Positions 1 to 7,996 of a DNA stretch of 18,649 bases are shown here, piece by piece; within the stretch, counting starts at the first letter, position 1, and each line of letters begins with the position of its first letter. The stretch comes from DATLYT01 sp035574455 (lineage in GTDB: Bacteria; Bacteroidota; Ignavibacteria; UBA10030). Under the pieces are notes generated by a model, which was not told the DNA's origin, ran no database searches, and saw only the letters and a list, made by a program, of their open reading frames with translations. Made by a program: the position numbers and the translations under genes. Where the stretch lies: positions 1-18,649 of the forward strand of contig DATLYT010000146.1 of NCBI GenBank assembly GCA_035574455.1. Direction: 5' to 3'.

Positions 1-461
1 ATGAACGAATAGTTCTTGCTCGCCGCCGCGAACAATCCGGGTGATTTGATCGAATACCGATCCGGCGGATCGTAGTACGCATCCCGACCCTGCGAATCGA
101 ACCCAATTGCTATTGCGGGTAGCGCTTCGGATTCATCGATGATACGGATTTTGATATTCACGCCGGGGAGGGGATTCATCCGCGTTCGTTCCTGGCCGAG
201 GATATTCGTTCCGCCGTATGAAATGCCAAACATAAACCGGTCCCATACACCGACAGAGATGTACGAAAGCACTCCACCACTCTGATACATCGTAAGGCCG
301 CCGAGGAAACCCGCCCGCTTCAGCATGCCTGCCGTCGGTTTGTCGATGAGCATCGTCGGCTCCATCGTCGCTCCTTCACCGGCATAACCTTGTTGTGCGT
401 GGACTTGTTCAACGGCAACAAGGAGCAGGCCTGAGAGAATAATTGCCGCAAGAGTTTTCAC
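1..461 (-). CDS. Exported protein of unknown function, partial (C-terminus outside window)
   Basis: Reading leftward from a GTG at 461, an open frame runs without a stop to the window edge (153 codons). An AAAGGA Shine-Dalgarno sequence lies about 7 nt upstream of the GTG. Residues 1-24 form a typical signal peptide: Lys at 2, a hydrophobic run (LAAIILSGLLLVAV), then an Ala-x-Ala-like VHAQQ end. The mature part is rich in Gly, Tyr and aromatic residues in short beta-like stretches (SYISVGVWDRFMFGISYGG; GLFAAASKNYSF). That pattern suggests an outer-membrane or periplasmic beta-rich protein and resembles YjbH-like/uncharacterised envelope proteins. The family name is a guess. The gene follows the asparaginase-type gene after a 33-nt gap on the same strand, so it may be co-transcribed. 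Existence of the gene is fairly secure; function is unknown. Confidence 0.72.
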   Translation of the reverse strand, partial: MKTLAAIILSGLLLVAVEQVHAQQGYAGEGATMEPTMLIDKPTAGMLKRAGFLGGLTMYQSGGVLSYISVGVWDRFMFGISYGGTNILGQERTRMNPLPGVNIKIRIIDESEALPAIAIGFDSQGRDAYYDPPDRYSIKSPGLFAAASKNYSF

Positions 462-494
462 GATTCGTTCCTTTCCACTCGCGAGAAAATGAAC

Positions 495-1391
495 CTATAG
501 GTAGTACTTGCTCTCGATGAGTTCATTTTTTCCGTTATGATAAACAGCGTAAGGAAATCCTTTTGCTAAGCTTGCCGCGCCGTAGTTTCCTTTCTTGTCG
601 ACAGCAATGAAACACGCCTGGAAGGTCGGCCCTTCGGGATTTTTGATCTGTCCCTTATCGCGCATCGAGAGGATGCGTTTGACGGCGGCCTCACACGCAG
701 CTTGCGGACTCAACCCTTCGCGCATTTTTTCTACAATGAAGAAGCTGCCGCAGATTTGGAGAATCAACTCCCCCCGCCCTGTTCCCGTCGCGGCTCCTAC
801 TTCGTTATCGACGTACAACCCTGCGCCGATCACCGGTGTATCACCCACACGGCCGCGAACTTTGTAGGCAACACCGCTTGTCGTACACGCGCCGGCAAGG
901 TCACCGTGCGTATCCTGCGCGAGCATGCCAATGGTGTCATGACTCTCCGCCAGAATACCGAGGCGGTCTTCATCCACTTCCATATTTTCTCGCCATCGAA
1001 GCCACCGCTCACGCGCGTAGGGCGTCAAGAGATCTTCTTTCTGAAATCCATGCTCCAGCGCGAACGCCAGCGCACCTTCGCCTGCGAGAATGATATGCTC
1101 GGTCTTTTCCATCACCAGCCGCGCGACGGAGATGGGATGTTTGATATGCTCGAGGAACACCACTGCGCCGGCGTGACCATTTGGGCCCATGATGCAAGCA
1201 TCGAGCGTGACTCTGCCCGAGGCGTCCGGCAAACCCCCGTAGCCCACGTTGATTACCTTGGGGTCGGCTTCAGACACTTTCACGCCTTCTTCGACGGCGT
1301 CAAGCGCCTTGCCACCGCGGGCAAGCACCTTCCACGCCGCTTCGTTGGCGGCGAGGCCGTGTTTCCAGGTCGAAATGACAATAGGAGTCAT
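495..1391 (-). CDS. Glycosylasparaginase / isoaspartyl peptidase-type Ntn hydrolase
   Basis: This 298-aa protein belongs to the N4-(beta-N-acetylglucosaminyl)-L-asparaginase branch of the Ntn-hydrolase superfamily, whose precursor self-cleaves before a Thr nucleophile. The motif HDTIGMLAQD at 151-160 places that Thr at 153. Other residues line up with the known active site: Trp9 (STWKHG), Thr171 (CTTSG), and Arg181/Asp184 in RVGDTPVIGAG, followed by the Gly-rich ATGTGRGE at 201-208. Family members hydrolyse the GlcNAc-Asn bond or beta-aspartyl peptides. No signal peptide is possible because the codon just before the ATG is the in-frame TAA of the upstream gene. The enzyme is therefore probably cytoplasmic, whereas the well-known flavobacterial enzyme is exported. 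The ATG directly abuts the upstream stop, implying translational coupling. Which substrate it uses cannot be told from sequence. Confidence 0.93.
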   Translation of the reverse strand: MTPIVISTWKHGLAANEAAWKVLARGGKALDAVEEGVKVSEADPKVINVGYGGLPDASGRVTLDACIMGPNGHAGAVVFLEHIKHPISVARLVMEKTEHIILAGEGALAFALEHGFQKEDLLTPYARERWLRWRENMEVDEDRLGILAESHDTIGMLAQDTHGDLAGACTTSGVAYKVRGRVGDTPVIGAGLYVDNEVGAATGTGRGELILQICGSFFIVEKMREGLSPQAACEAAVKRILSMRDKGQIKNPEGPTFQACFIAVDKKGNYGAASLAKGFPYAVYHNGKNELIESKYYL

Positions 1392-2138
1392 TTAATTCCG
1401 TTTTCTCCTCGTAATCTCAATCAGCAAATCAAGCCTCTCTCCTCGCCGTCCCGCTCGAATCCAGGCACTGTTACCTTCATGAACTGTTATCGTCTCAACT
1501 TCATCAAGATCAACATAGTTATCCAGCCAATAGGGATTACCCGAGATGTCCTCACCCGTCGGGTGAATCCTTCTCTCATCAATAATGATCAGAACGTTCC
1601 GGACAAGATCCGGCAATCGACCGCCTCTACTTGGGCGCAACCGAGCAGCCTGTCTCTGCATCGAGAGGTCGATTTTAGGAACCAACACCTGCAACGCTTC
1701 TGTGAGTCGCGTCGCCTTTGTCTCCAGTAGCATGGCGCGAGTGAGGAATGTGCTCTCCGGATACAGATGGCGTAACCGGTCTAACCGCGCTGTATCCGTC
1801 ACCGTCACTTCTGGAAGCGTGACAGGCTCCTCTTCAAGAGCCACTTTCAACTCGACCCTTCCTCCTGTGGTCACATTGACAATGCGATACTTCGTTTTAT
1901 AGCCCACGTGGCGGAATTCTACCGCATACGTGCCGGGCGGAATCTCTTGAATCTCAAAATAGCCATTACTATCTGCCGCAGCACCGTAGCGCGTGTCCTT
2001 GACCACGACATTCGCTCCCCGCAACGGCTTCATCGTTGCTTGGTCAACCACTTGACCGAGAATGGAGCCGCTCGTCTGAGCCTCGACCTCACCAATTCCG
2101 AGGAACACAAGCACAAGAAATCTCCTGCCAGTGTTCAT
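1392..2138 (-). CDS. Secreted CarboxypepD_reg-like + TonB-plug-like protein without a beta-barrel
   Basis: This 248-aa protein starts at an ATG with a strong SD (AAGGAGGTG, about 4 nt away). Residues 1-20 look like a signal peptide (RRFLVLVFLGIG...EAQ). Residues about 24-105 form a carboxypeptidase-regulatory-like beta-sandwich: GSILGQVVDQATMKPLRGAN, then DSNGYFEIQEIPPGTYAVEF and HVGYKT. Residues about 108-245 resemble the plug domain of TonB-dependent receptors: a TEALQ segment, an arginine-rich RPSRGG, VLIIIDERRI in place of the usual VLVLIDGVR, and LDEVETITVHEG...AGRRGERLDLLIEITRR at the plug end. The protein stops exactly where the 22-strand barrel of a full receptor would begin. It is thus an intact-looking plug-only protein, not a truncated fragment with debris. 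Role unknown; it could be an adaptor or a degenerate receptor. Confidence 0.85.
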   Translation of the reverse strand: MNTGRRFLVLVFLGIGEVEAQTSGSILGQVVDQATMKPLRGANVVVKDTRYGAAADSNGYFEIQEIPPGTYAVEFRHVGYKTKYRIVNVTTGGRVELKVALEEEPVTLPEVTVTDTARLDRLRHLYPESTFLTRAMLLETKATRLTEALQVLVPKIDLSMQRQAARLRPSRGGRLPDLVRNVLIIIDERRIHPTGEDISGNPYWLDNYVDLDEVETITVHEGNSAWIRAGRRGERLDLLIEITRRKRN

Positions 2139-2159
2139 CGCCCACCTCCTTCAGTATTC

Positions 2160-3620
2160 TTACGAACTCTTCTTCCAGACCGTCTCGTCTTTTTTGTCTT
2201 CGAGCACGATGCCTATCTTCTTCAAGCCATCCCGAATCATATCCGACAGCGCAAAGAGCTTCTGCTTGCGGGCCTCGGCGCGAACCTGAATGAGCAGGTT
2301 GATCAGCTCGGCTTCGAGATGGGCATCGGTTGTTAGGGTTTGCTGTGCCTTCTCAGGGATAACACCGAGAATCTTCCCCCCCAATTCTTCGAACTGCTGC
2401 AACACCGCTCGCAAGGATTCTGCAGTGAATTTCGTTTCAAGACTTAAGGAAGCATTGACCTCTTTCGAGAGCTCAAACAACACGGCAATCGCTTGCGGTG
2501 AGTTGAAATCGTCATCCATCGCATCGAGGAAACGCTTCTTGTACGATGCGAGATCGACCGCTATAGCCGTTGTACGTGCCTCCTGCTCAGCTTTCGCGAT
2601 CTCAAGTCTGAGATTGTGGACAGTGTTTGTGAGTTTCTCCAGTCCAGCTTTCGCTCCCTGCAACGCCTCATCGCTGAAATCTAACGTACTGCGGTAATGA
2701 CTCTGCAGGATGAAGAAGCGAATTACGAGCGGGTCGTACTTCTTGAACGCATCCTTCAACGTCACGAAATTCCCGAGTGATTTGGACATCTTCTGTCCGC
2801 CGACCGTGACGAGGTTGTTGTGCAGCCAGTATTTGACGAACGGTTTCCCTGTAGCGCAGACGCTCTGGGCAATCTCACACTCATGGTGTGGGAACTGATT
2901 ATCCAACCCCCCGCCATGAATATCGAACGACTCGCCCAAGTATTTCATCGACATGGCGGAGCATTCGATGTGCCAGCCCGGGAAGCCCTCGCCCCAGGGA
3001 CTCGGCCAGCGGAGGATGTGTTCGGGCTCGGCTCGTTTCCAGAGCGCAAAGTCCTGCGGGCTGCGTTTTTCGGAGCGGACTTCGACGCGGGTACCTTCGA
3101 CCATCTCATCGAGCGAACGGTGGGAAAGCTTGCCGTAGTCCGGAAACTTCCGCACGTCGAAATAGACCGAACCGTTGGCTTCGTAGGCATAGCCTTTTTC
3201 GATGAGCCGCTTGATCAGCTCGATCTGCTCGATGATGTGCCCGGTTGCTCGCGGAGAAATATTCGGCCTCACAACGCCGAGTGCGTCCATGTCCTCGAAG
3301 TAGCTGCGCGTGTATTCCTCGGCAACCTCCATCGGATGCTTCTGCTCGATGCGGCTCTGTTTGAGCATGCGGTCCTCGCCCTCGTTCGTCTCGCCGAGCA
3401 GGTGGCCGACGTCGGTGATGTTCTGGACGTAGAGAACGTTGTAGCCGAGGTAGCGCAGATAGCGGACGATAACATCGAACGAGACGTAGCTCTTCCCATG
3501 TCCGATGTGCGAGTGGCTGTAGACCGTCGGCCCACAGACGTACATGCCAACGTGGCCCTCGCGAAGGGGCCTAAATTCTTCTTTCTGTCGGGTAAGGGTG
3601 TTATAGACTACGAGTGCCAT
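2160..3620 (-). CDS. cysS: Cysteinyl-tRNA synthetase
   Basis: This 486-aa class I aminoacyl-tRNA synthetase charges tRNA-Cys with cysteine in the cytoplasm. The HIGH motif is at 38-41 (SHSHIGHGKS) and the KMSKS loop at 277-281 (GGQKMSKSLGN). The zinc site that discriminates cysteine is complete by comparison with the E. coli enzyme: Cys29 (YVCGPT), Cys220 (WHIECSAMS), His245 and Glu249 (FPHHECEIAQS). The C-terminal part (about 340-486) is the helical DALR/anticodon-binding region. Length is normal for the family (about 460-490). The gene lies 19 nt after recN and 21 nt before the plug-protein gene, suggesting a recN-cysS transcription unit. No strong SD is visible before the ATG (AAAGATGAAACA). 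Confidence 0.98.
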   Translation of the reverse strand: MALVVYNTLTRQKEEFRPLREGHVGMYVCGPTVYSHSHIGHGKSYVSFDVIVRYLRYLGYNVLYVQNITDVGHLLGETNEGEDRMLKQSRIEQKHPMEVAEEYTRSYFEDMDALGVVRPNISPRATGHIIEQIELIKRLIEKGYAYEANGSVYFDVRKFPDYGKLSHRSLDEMVEGTRVEVRSEKRSPQDFALWKRAEPEHILRWPSPWGEGFPGWHIECSAMSMKYLGESFDIHGGGLDNQFPHHECEIAQSVCATGKPFVKYWLHNNLVTVGGQKMSKSLGNFVTLKDAFKKYDPLVIRFFILQSHYRSTLDFSDEALQGAKAGLEKLTNTVHNLRLEIAKAEQEARTTAIAVDLASYKKRFLDAMDDDFNSPQAIAVLFELSKEVNASLSLETKFTAESLRAVLQQFEELGGKILGVIPEKAQQTLTTDAHLEAELINLLIQVRAEARKQKLFALSDMIRDGLKKIGIVLEDKKDETVWKKSS

Positions 3621-3639
3621 TGTTTCATCTTTGACTTTT

Positions 3640-5376
3640 TCACTTTGAATTTCTTGCCAGTCCCATCAACTCCCTCGCTCCTTCCAACCCCGCTTCCGTC
3701 ACCTCCGCGCCGCTCATCAGTTTGGCAACTTCTTCCACACGCTCTTCATCGCTCAACCGGCGCATGCGGGTGTACGTTCTCTTCTTCTCCTCGACTTTCT
3801 CAACAACGAAATGATGGTCGGCGAGTCCGGCAATCTGCGGCAGGTGTGTGATCGCAATAACCTGGTGAAATTGCGAGAGCGCCTTCAAGCTCTTCCCTAC
3901 CGCTTGCGCGATGCGGCCGCTGACGCCCACGTCAATCTCATCGAAGATTAACAGCGGCAGCCGTTCGGATTTTGCAAGAATCGTCTTGAGCGCGAGCATG
4001 ATACGCGAGATTTCACCGCCGGATGCGACCTTTGCGAGCGGCTTCGGGTCTTCGCCCACGTTGGTCGAGAGAAAGAACTCAACAGCATCGATCCCTTTTG
4101 GCGTCGCCTCATAATATTCCCGACCGAGCTTTACAAAGGCTTTCTGTCTTGCCTCTTCACCGTTTTCTTTCCCGATTGGGGTATTCGTAATCACGACGTC
4201 GAACTTTGCATTCGCAATCCCCAACTTTGCTAACTCTGCCGCAACGGATTTGTTGATGCGCGGGACAAGCTCACGCCGTTTCGTGGAAAGCCGTTGCGCA
4301 ACGTCCGAGCACTCCTTGCGAGCTTGCTCGATTCGTTCATGGAGCTTCGCAATCTCTTTCTCGAAATTTTCCGCCAGCGCAAACTCCGCTCCGATTCTCT
4401 CCCTGTGTTGAAGGATTGAATCAACGGAGCCGCCATATTTCTTTTTCAGAAGACTCAGCTGCCCAAGTCGCTCACGAATCTGTTCCAGCCGCTCGGGATT
4501 GAACTCGATTTTTGAATTGTAGCTCTGGATGAACTTGGTGACCTCCGAAATCGCCGCTACGACCGACGCGCACTCTTTCTTCGCCTCCTCAAACGATTTG
4601 TCGATGGCTGCCAGATCCTCAAGCTGGTTCCGCACGAGCACGAGTTGGTCATACAGCGCCTGCTCGCCTTCATACAAGGTCTGATACAAGCGTGAGGTTG
4701 TCTCAAAGAGCTTCTCAGCGTTTTCGAGAATCTTGAGTTCGGATTCTAAGGCATCCTCCTCGCCCGGCTGTGGAGAAATGGCATCGATCTCTTTGATCTG
4801 AAACTCGTACAGATCGCGTCGCTCCTTCAGCTGTCGCTCCTTGTGCGAAAGCTCTTCAAGCTCGGCAAAGAGTCCCTTCAGCGTATCGTATGCCTCACGA
4901 AATTCCTTCACCAACCCATCCAGCCCACCGAAGTCGTCTAAAAAATCTACGTGCGTCTCCGTGCGGAGGAGCGATTGATGCTCGTGCTGGCCGTGGAGGT
5001 CGACGAGCAGGTCGCCGACTTCCTTCAGCACGCTCACGGGGACCGGTGAATCGTTGATGAAACAACGGCTCTGTCCTTTCGTGGAAATTTCGCGTCGCAA
5101 AATCAGCTCATCATCCACATCGATTTCACGCTCTGCCAGTAAAGCCCGTAGCGCCTTCTGCTCCGTCATGCCGATAATCCCTTCCACGATCGCCTTTTCC
5201 TCGCCTTTGCGAATCACCTCCGTCGTCGCCCGCTCGCCCAACATCAGGCTCATGGCATCAATCAAAATCGACTTGCCGGCGCCGGTTTCACCCGTGATAA
5301 TGTTGAGACCGCTGCCGAATTCGACACGCAATTCGTCGATGAGAGCGTAGTTCTTGACGTAGAAGGATTTCAGCAT
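3640..5376 (-). CDS. recN: DNA repair protein RecN (SMC-like ATPase)
   Basis: This 578-aa RecN is an SMC-family ATPase that acts in recombinational repair of double-strand breaks. It starts with the typical MLKSFYVKNYALIDELRVEF and has Walker A GETGAGKS at 29-36. The conserved DLHGQHEHQSLL lies at 126-137, the ABC signature ASGGEISRIMLALK at 451-464, Walker B LLIFDEIDVGVSG at 475-487, and the His of ITHLPQIA at 511. Residues about 150-380 form the charged antiparallel coiled coil split by a central hinge-like stretch. Length matches the family (about 550-570). A 120-nt gap separates it from the mqnA-like gene upstream, so it may begin a new transcription unit. No good SD precedes the ATG. Confidence 0.98.
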   Translation of the reverse strand: MLKSFYVKNYALIDELRVEFGSGLNIITGETGAGKSILIDAMSLMLGERATTEVIRKGEEKAIVEGIIGMTEQKALRALLAEREIDVDDELILRREISTKGQSRCFINDSPVPVSVLKEVGDLLVDLHGQHEHQSLLRTETHVDFLDDFGGLDGLVKEFREAYDTLKGLFAELEELSHKERQLKERRDLYEFQIKEIDAISPQPGEEDALESELKILENAEKLFETTSRLYQTLYEGEQALYDQLVLVRNQLEDLAAIDKSFEEAKKECASVVAAISEVTKFIQSYNSKIEFNPERLEQIRERLGQLSLLKKKYGGSVDSILQHRERIGAEFALAENFEKEIAKLHERIEQARKECSDVAQRLSTKRRELVPRINKSVAAELAKLGIANAKFDVVITNTPIGKENGEEARQKAFVKLGREYYEATPKGIDAVEFFLSTNVGEDPKPLAKVASGGEISRIMLALKTILAKSERLPLLIFDEIDVGVSGRIAQAVGKSLKALSQFHQVIAITHLPQIAGLADHHFVVEKVEEKKRTYTRMRRLSDEERVEEVAKLMSGAEVTEAGLEGARELMGLARNSK

Positions 5377-5496
5377 GGTGGCAGTATTTTGGGACTCAAT
5401 GTACCGAAAAAAACGGTAAACTCCAGCCGGAAAAAGCTGATGGACGGCGTTGGAATATTTCGGTGCGAGCGTCCCGGTAAGGCTGTGGGGAAAGGC
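5377..5496. other. Intergenic gap between mqnA-like gene and recN
   Basis: This 120-nt spacer contains a small hairpin TACCG-(A7)-CGGTA at 5402-5418. Read on the minus strand it has a seven-T loop, so it does not look like a terminator. A second weak hairpin pairs CAGC with GCTG nearby. I see no convincing -35/-10 pair for recN and no ORF. It is listed because it is the only break longer than 100 nt between the ribosomal cluster and recN, and is the likely place for a recN promoter. Confidence 0.35.
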
Positions 5497-6384
5497 TCAA
5501 TTTCGGAGGTGCGCCGGCGTGCCTTCGACGTCGAAGAAATTAATTTCGGGAATATCGGGAAGGACGCCGTAGTAGAACGCGTAGCTCATAAACTCCTGCA
5601 AACTGTCGATCTGTTCCTGGCCAAGCTGGTAGGAAAACGAAGAAAGGTACCGCTCTGCTTCATCGACCGAGAGCTGGAATGCTCGGGCGTGGCGTTCAGC
5701 GACAGTCCGCAAGCTTGACGTTCCTGCGGTCTGTGCCTGCATCAGCCGCTGAAGGTCATCCACATACATCTCATTCTGCCTGCCGACCCAAAAGCCGTGG
5801 ACGTACGGAAGCTCGGTGAGGTCATTCCACTCTTCCACGAGGTCAAGATGGAAGATTGCTCCTCGCTCCCGCTTCGAGGGTGCAAAGTTCACCACCAATG
5901 CCGCATCGGCCTTGGCAAGCATGGCGTCAAGATCCGGTATCATCGGAATGATCTGAAACGAAGCCTGTTTGTCGACGTTCGGATACTTTTCGGTGAGGAT
6001 GATTTTGGCGAGGATGATTTCCGAGGTCACGCGCACATCGACTGCCAGCGTTGCGATATTGCGGATGTCGGATTTGACGTAGAGCTCTACCGATCCGGTA
6101 GGACGTGAGGAGGAGACGGCAATGCCCGGCACAATGCAATATTCTGCGCCGTAACGCGCATAATCGATAGGAGACAAAAAAGCGCATCCTTGTCCTTCCA
6201 TCGGGATGCGCTTGCCGAGCGGCGTTGCCGTGGACTTGCTCATGTTCAAAGCAATGCTTGCAGGAATATCGACCAGATGTCGAAATGGCGATTCACTGCC
6301 TTCCAATCCTTCAAGCAGCGGCTTGAGATACAATGCCTCCGGGAATGCGAGAAACGGTTTACCCTGTGCAACGTCGGACGACAT
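5497..6384 (-). CDS. mqnA: MqnA/MqnD-family periplasmic-binding-fold protein (putative menaquinone biosynthesis, divergent)
   Basis: This protein is 295 aa from the ATG at 6384, 4 nt after the rplS stop. A longer reading from 6426 would overlap rplS and adds only a non-homologous Arg-rich tail, so I reject it. Segments typical of the MqnA (DUF178) family are visible: YGAEYCIVPGIAVSSSRPTG with SVELY (a conserved ligand loop), TSEIILAKIILTEKYPN, the ADAALVV strand, and LVEEWNDLTELPYVHGFW. MqnA (chorismate dehydratase) makes 3-enolpyruvoylbenzoate in the futalosine route to menaquinone. The N-terminus differs from canonical MqnA: where a SYLNT-like motif with a key Asn is expected there is ALYLKPLLEGL, and a short insertion follows (about residues 55-66). 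It could be a true MqnA, a relative with another ligand, or MqnD-like. No SD is evident; coupling to rplS is likely. Confidence 0.68.
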   Translation of the reverse strand: MSSDVAQGKPFLAFPEALYLKPLLEGLEGSESPFRHLVDIPASIALNMSKSTATPLGKRIPMEGQGCAFLSPIDYARYGAEYCIVPGIAVSSSRPTGSVELYVKSDIRNIATLAVDVRVTSEIILAKIILTEKYPNVDKQASFQIIPMIPDLDAMLAKADAALVVNFAPSKRERGAIFHLDLVEEWNDLTELPYVHGFWVGRQNEMYVDDLQRLMQAQTAGTSSLRTVAERHARAFQLSVDEAERYLSSFSYQLGQEQIDSLQEFMSYAFYYGVLPDIPEINFFDVEGTPAHLRN

Positions 6385-6388
6385 TGAC

Positions 6389-6730
6389 TTAGGCGCTGGT
6401 CTTCTGCTGCACAGCCTTTGCGGCAAGCTTACGAAGATAGAAGAGCTTCGCGCGACGAACCTTGCCGCCTTTGACCAGCTCGATTTTCGCGATACGCGGT
6501 GAGTGTGTAGGAAAGATTCGTTCGACGCCGACGCCGTCGGACACTTTCCTCACGGTGAACGTCGAACTCATGCCCGACCCGCGCTTGCTGATCACGACAC
6601 CCTGAAACTGCTGGATGCGTTCTTTATCGCCTTCCACTACGCGTACGTGGACGTTGACCGTGTCGCCGGGCTTAAAGGCGGGGATGTCCGTTCGTAACTG
6701 GGTGGCATCAACTAATTTGATCTTTTGCAT
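6389..6730 (-). CDS. rplS: Large ribosomal subunit protein bL19
   Basis: This 113-aa protein starts at the ATG at 6730. The open frame extends upstream to a TTG at 6745, but the GGGAG Shine-Dalgarno lies between them, about 8 nt from the ATG, so the ATG is chosen. The sequence is classic L19, which sits at the 30S-50S interface: FKPGDTVNVHVRVVEGDKER, IQQFQGVVISKRG, GVGVERIFPTHSPRIAKIEL and the basic KVRRAKLFYLRKL near the C-terminus. Length is normal (about 115). It follows trmD after a short gap, as in most bacteria, and is the last ribosomal gene of the cluster. Confidence 0.98.
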   Translation of the reverse strand: MQKIKLVDATQLRTDIPAFKPGDTVNVHVRVVEGDKERIQQFQGVVISKRGSGMSSTFTVRKVSDGVGVERIFPTHSPRIAKIELVKGGKVRRAKLFYLRKLAAKAVQQKTSA

Positions 6731-6763
6731 GATATGATCTCCCAAAATAACTACTCTTGAGTC

Positions 6764-7438
6764 TTACGGTAATACGTCTTTTTTCTTCGCCCGGGTTCGC
6801 GCAACACGTTGTTCCATCCGCCACTGAGCAACTTCCCGATGGTCGCCGGACAGAAGAACGTCAGGTACCTTCATTCCGCGATATTCTGCCGGACGGGTAT
6901 AGAGCGGCGCTCCGAGTAAACCATCCTGGAATGAATCTTCAAGAGCCGACTCGCCATCACCCAACACCCCGGGCACTAATCGCACGACAGCATCAACGAT
7001 AACCGCCGCTGCAAGCTCGCCGCCGGTGAGCACATACTCGCCGATGGAAATTTCCCGCGTTACCAATGCCTGACGGACACGATCATCCACGCCTTTATAA
7101 TGACCGGCAATCAGGAGGAGGTTTTGCTTCAGCGAAAGTTCGTTGGCAATTTTCTGATTAAACAACTCACCATCAGCAGTCAGCAAAATCACCTCATCAT
7201 AGGAGCGCTGAGCTTTCAACGCATCCACACACTCAAAAATCGGTTCCGGCTTCAAGACCATACCGGCACCACCGCCATACGGTGTATCGTCGATCGTCTT
7301 ATGCTTATCGTGGGTATAGTCCCGCAAGTTGTGGACGACGATCTCGACGATCCCCTTTTCCTGCGCCCGATGCAGGATGCTCTCCTGCAACGGACTTTCC
7401 AACAACTTAGGAAGGCCGGTTACAATATCGATGCGCAT
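6764..7438 (-). CDS. trmD: tRNA (guanine-N1-)-methyltransferase TrmD
   Basis: This SPOUT methyltransferase makes m1G37 next to the anticodon, using S-adenosylmethionine, and so prevents +1 frameshifting. I choose the ATG at 7438 (224 aa, MRIDIVTGLPKLL), the canonical N-terminus, with GGTGGGA about 6 nt upstream. An in-frame ATG at 7459 directly abuts the rimM stop and would add seven residues. The trefoil-knot motifs are complete: DDTPYGGGAGMVLKPEPI, LLIAGHYKGVDDRV, EISIGEYVLTGGELAAAVIV and the C-terminal TRPAEYRGMKVPDVLLSGDH. It lies between rimM and rplS in the standard ribosomal order. Confidence 0.98.
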   Translation of the reverse strand: MRIDIVTGLPKLLESPLQESILHRAQEKGIVEIVVHNLRDYTHDKHKTIDDTPYGGGAGMVLKPEPIFECVDALKAQRSYDEVILLTADGELFNQKIANELSLKQNLLLIAGHYKGVDDRVRQALVTREISIGEYVLTGGELAAAVIVDAVVRLVPGVLGDGESALEDSFQDGLLGAPLYTRPAEYRGMKVPDVLLSGDHREVAQWRMEQRVARTRAKKKDVLP

Positions 7439-7459
7439 GGTTCTTCCCACCGCCTTCAT

Positions 7460-7960
7460 TTACTCGAGCAGACCTTCCATCGGGCGAATCACAATCATTC
7501 TGCGGGAAACATCGACAGACTGAATGACATCATTGATTGCCGGCAGAAGAATTTCTTTCCCATCCGCGCGCACAACCCAGACGTCGTTGGCGGGCATCTG
7601 CCACACCTCATCCACTCGTCCCACCCTCACCCCGGCTTCCGTCGAGACTTCCATTCCGACAATATCGTGAATGAAGTACGAACCCTGCGCGAGGGCTACA
7701 GCATACTTCTCCTCGATGAAGACAAACTGCTCTTTCAATCCGTCAGCAGCGCTTCGGTTGTCGATATTCCCGAACTTGACGACTGCCTGGCCCCGATGAA
7801 ATCGGACACGTTCAATGTTGAATCGTTGCGTCGTTGCTTCGTCACAACCTATCCAGACATGCGTAAGCTGCTGAAGGCGTTCAGGGTCATCCGTCAGCAG
7901 ATTGACGCGTACTTCACCTCGGATACCGTTGCTACGGGCAATTTGTCCGATTGCTATCAT
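7460..7960 (-). CDS. rimM: Ribosome maturation factor RimM
   Basis: This 166-aa protein assists 30S assembly, in particular the head domain with S19. The N-terminal RimM barrel shows IGQIARSNGIRGEVRVNLLTDD and the KEQFVFIEE end; the C-terminal PRC-like barrel (about 93-166) has YFIHDIVGMEVSTEAGVRVG and WQMPANDVWVV, ending with ILLPAINDVI. Length is usual (about 165-180). The TAA stop is immediately followed by an ATG of the trmD frame. It sits 36 nt after khpA. Confidence 0.97.
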   Translation of the reverse strand: MIAIGQIARSNGIRGEVRVNLLTDDPERLQQLTHVWIGCDEATTQRFNIERVRFHRGQAVVKFGNIDNRSAADGLKEQFVFIEEKYAVALAQGSYFIHDIVGMEVSTEAGVRVGRVDEVWQMPANDVWVVRADGKEILLPAINDVIQSVDVSRRMIVIRPMEGLLE

Positions 7961-7996
7961 CCCGGCTTTGAGAGATTGACGTTACCGGCGGGCGTA

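Noticed and set aside
702..1730. 342-codon plus-strand open frame
   Set aside because: It overlaps the minus-strand asparaginase and plug-protein genes, both with clear motifs and SDs, and its translation is low-quality and without domains.
2820..3851. 343-codon plus-strand open frame
   Set aside because: Antisense shadow of cysS and recN, whose catalytic motifs are intact.
6385..6426. Longer N-terminus for the MqnA-like protein
   Set aside because: It would overlap the end of rplS and adds an Arg/Pro-rich tail unlike the family; the ATG at 6384 fits better.
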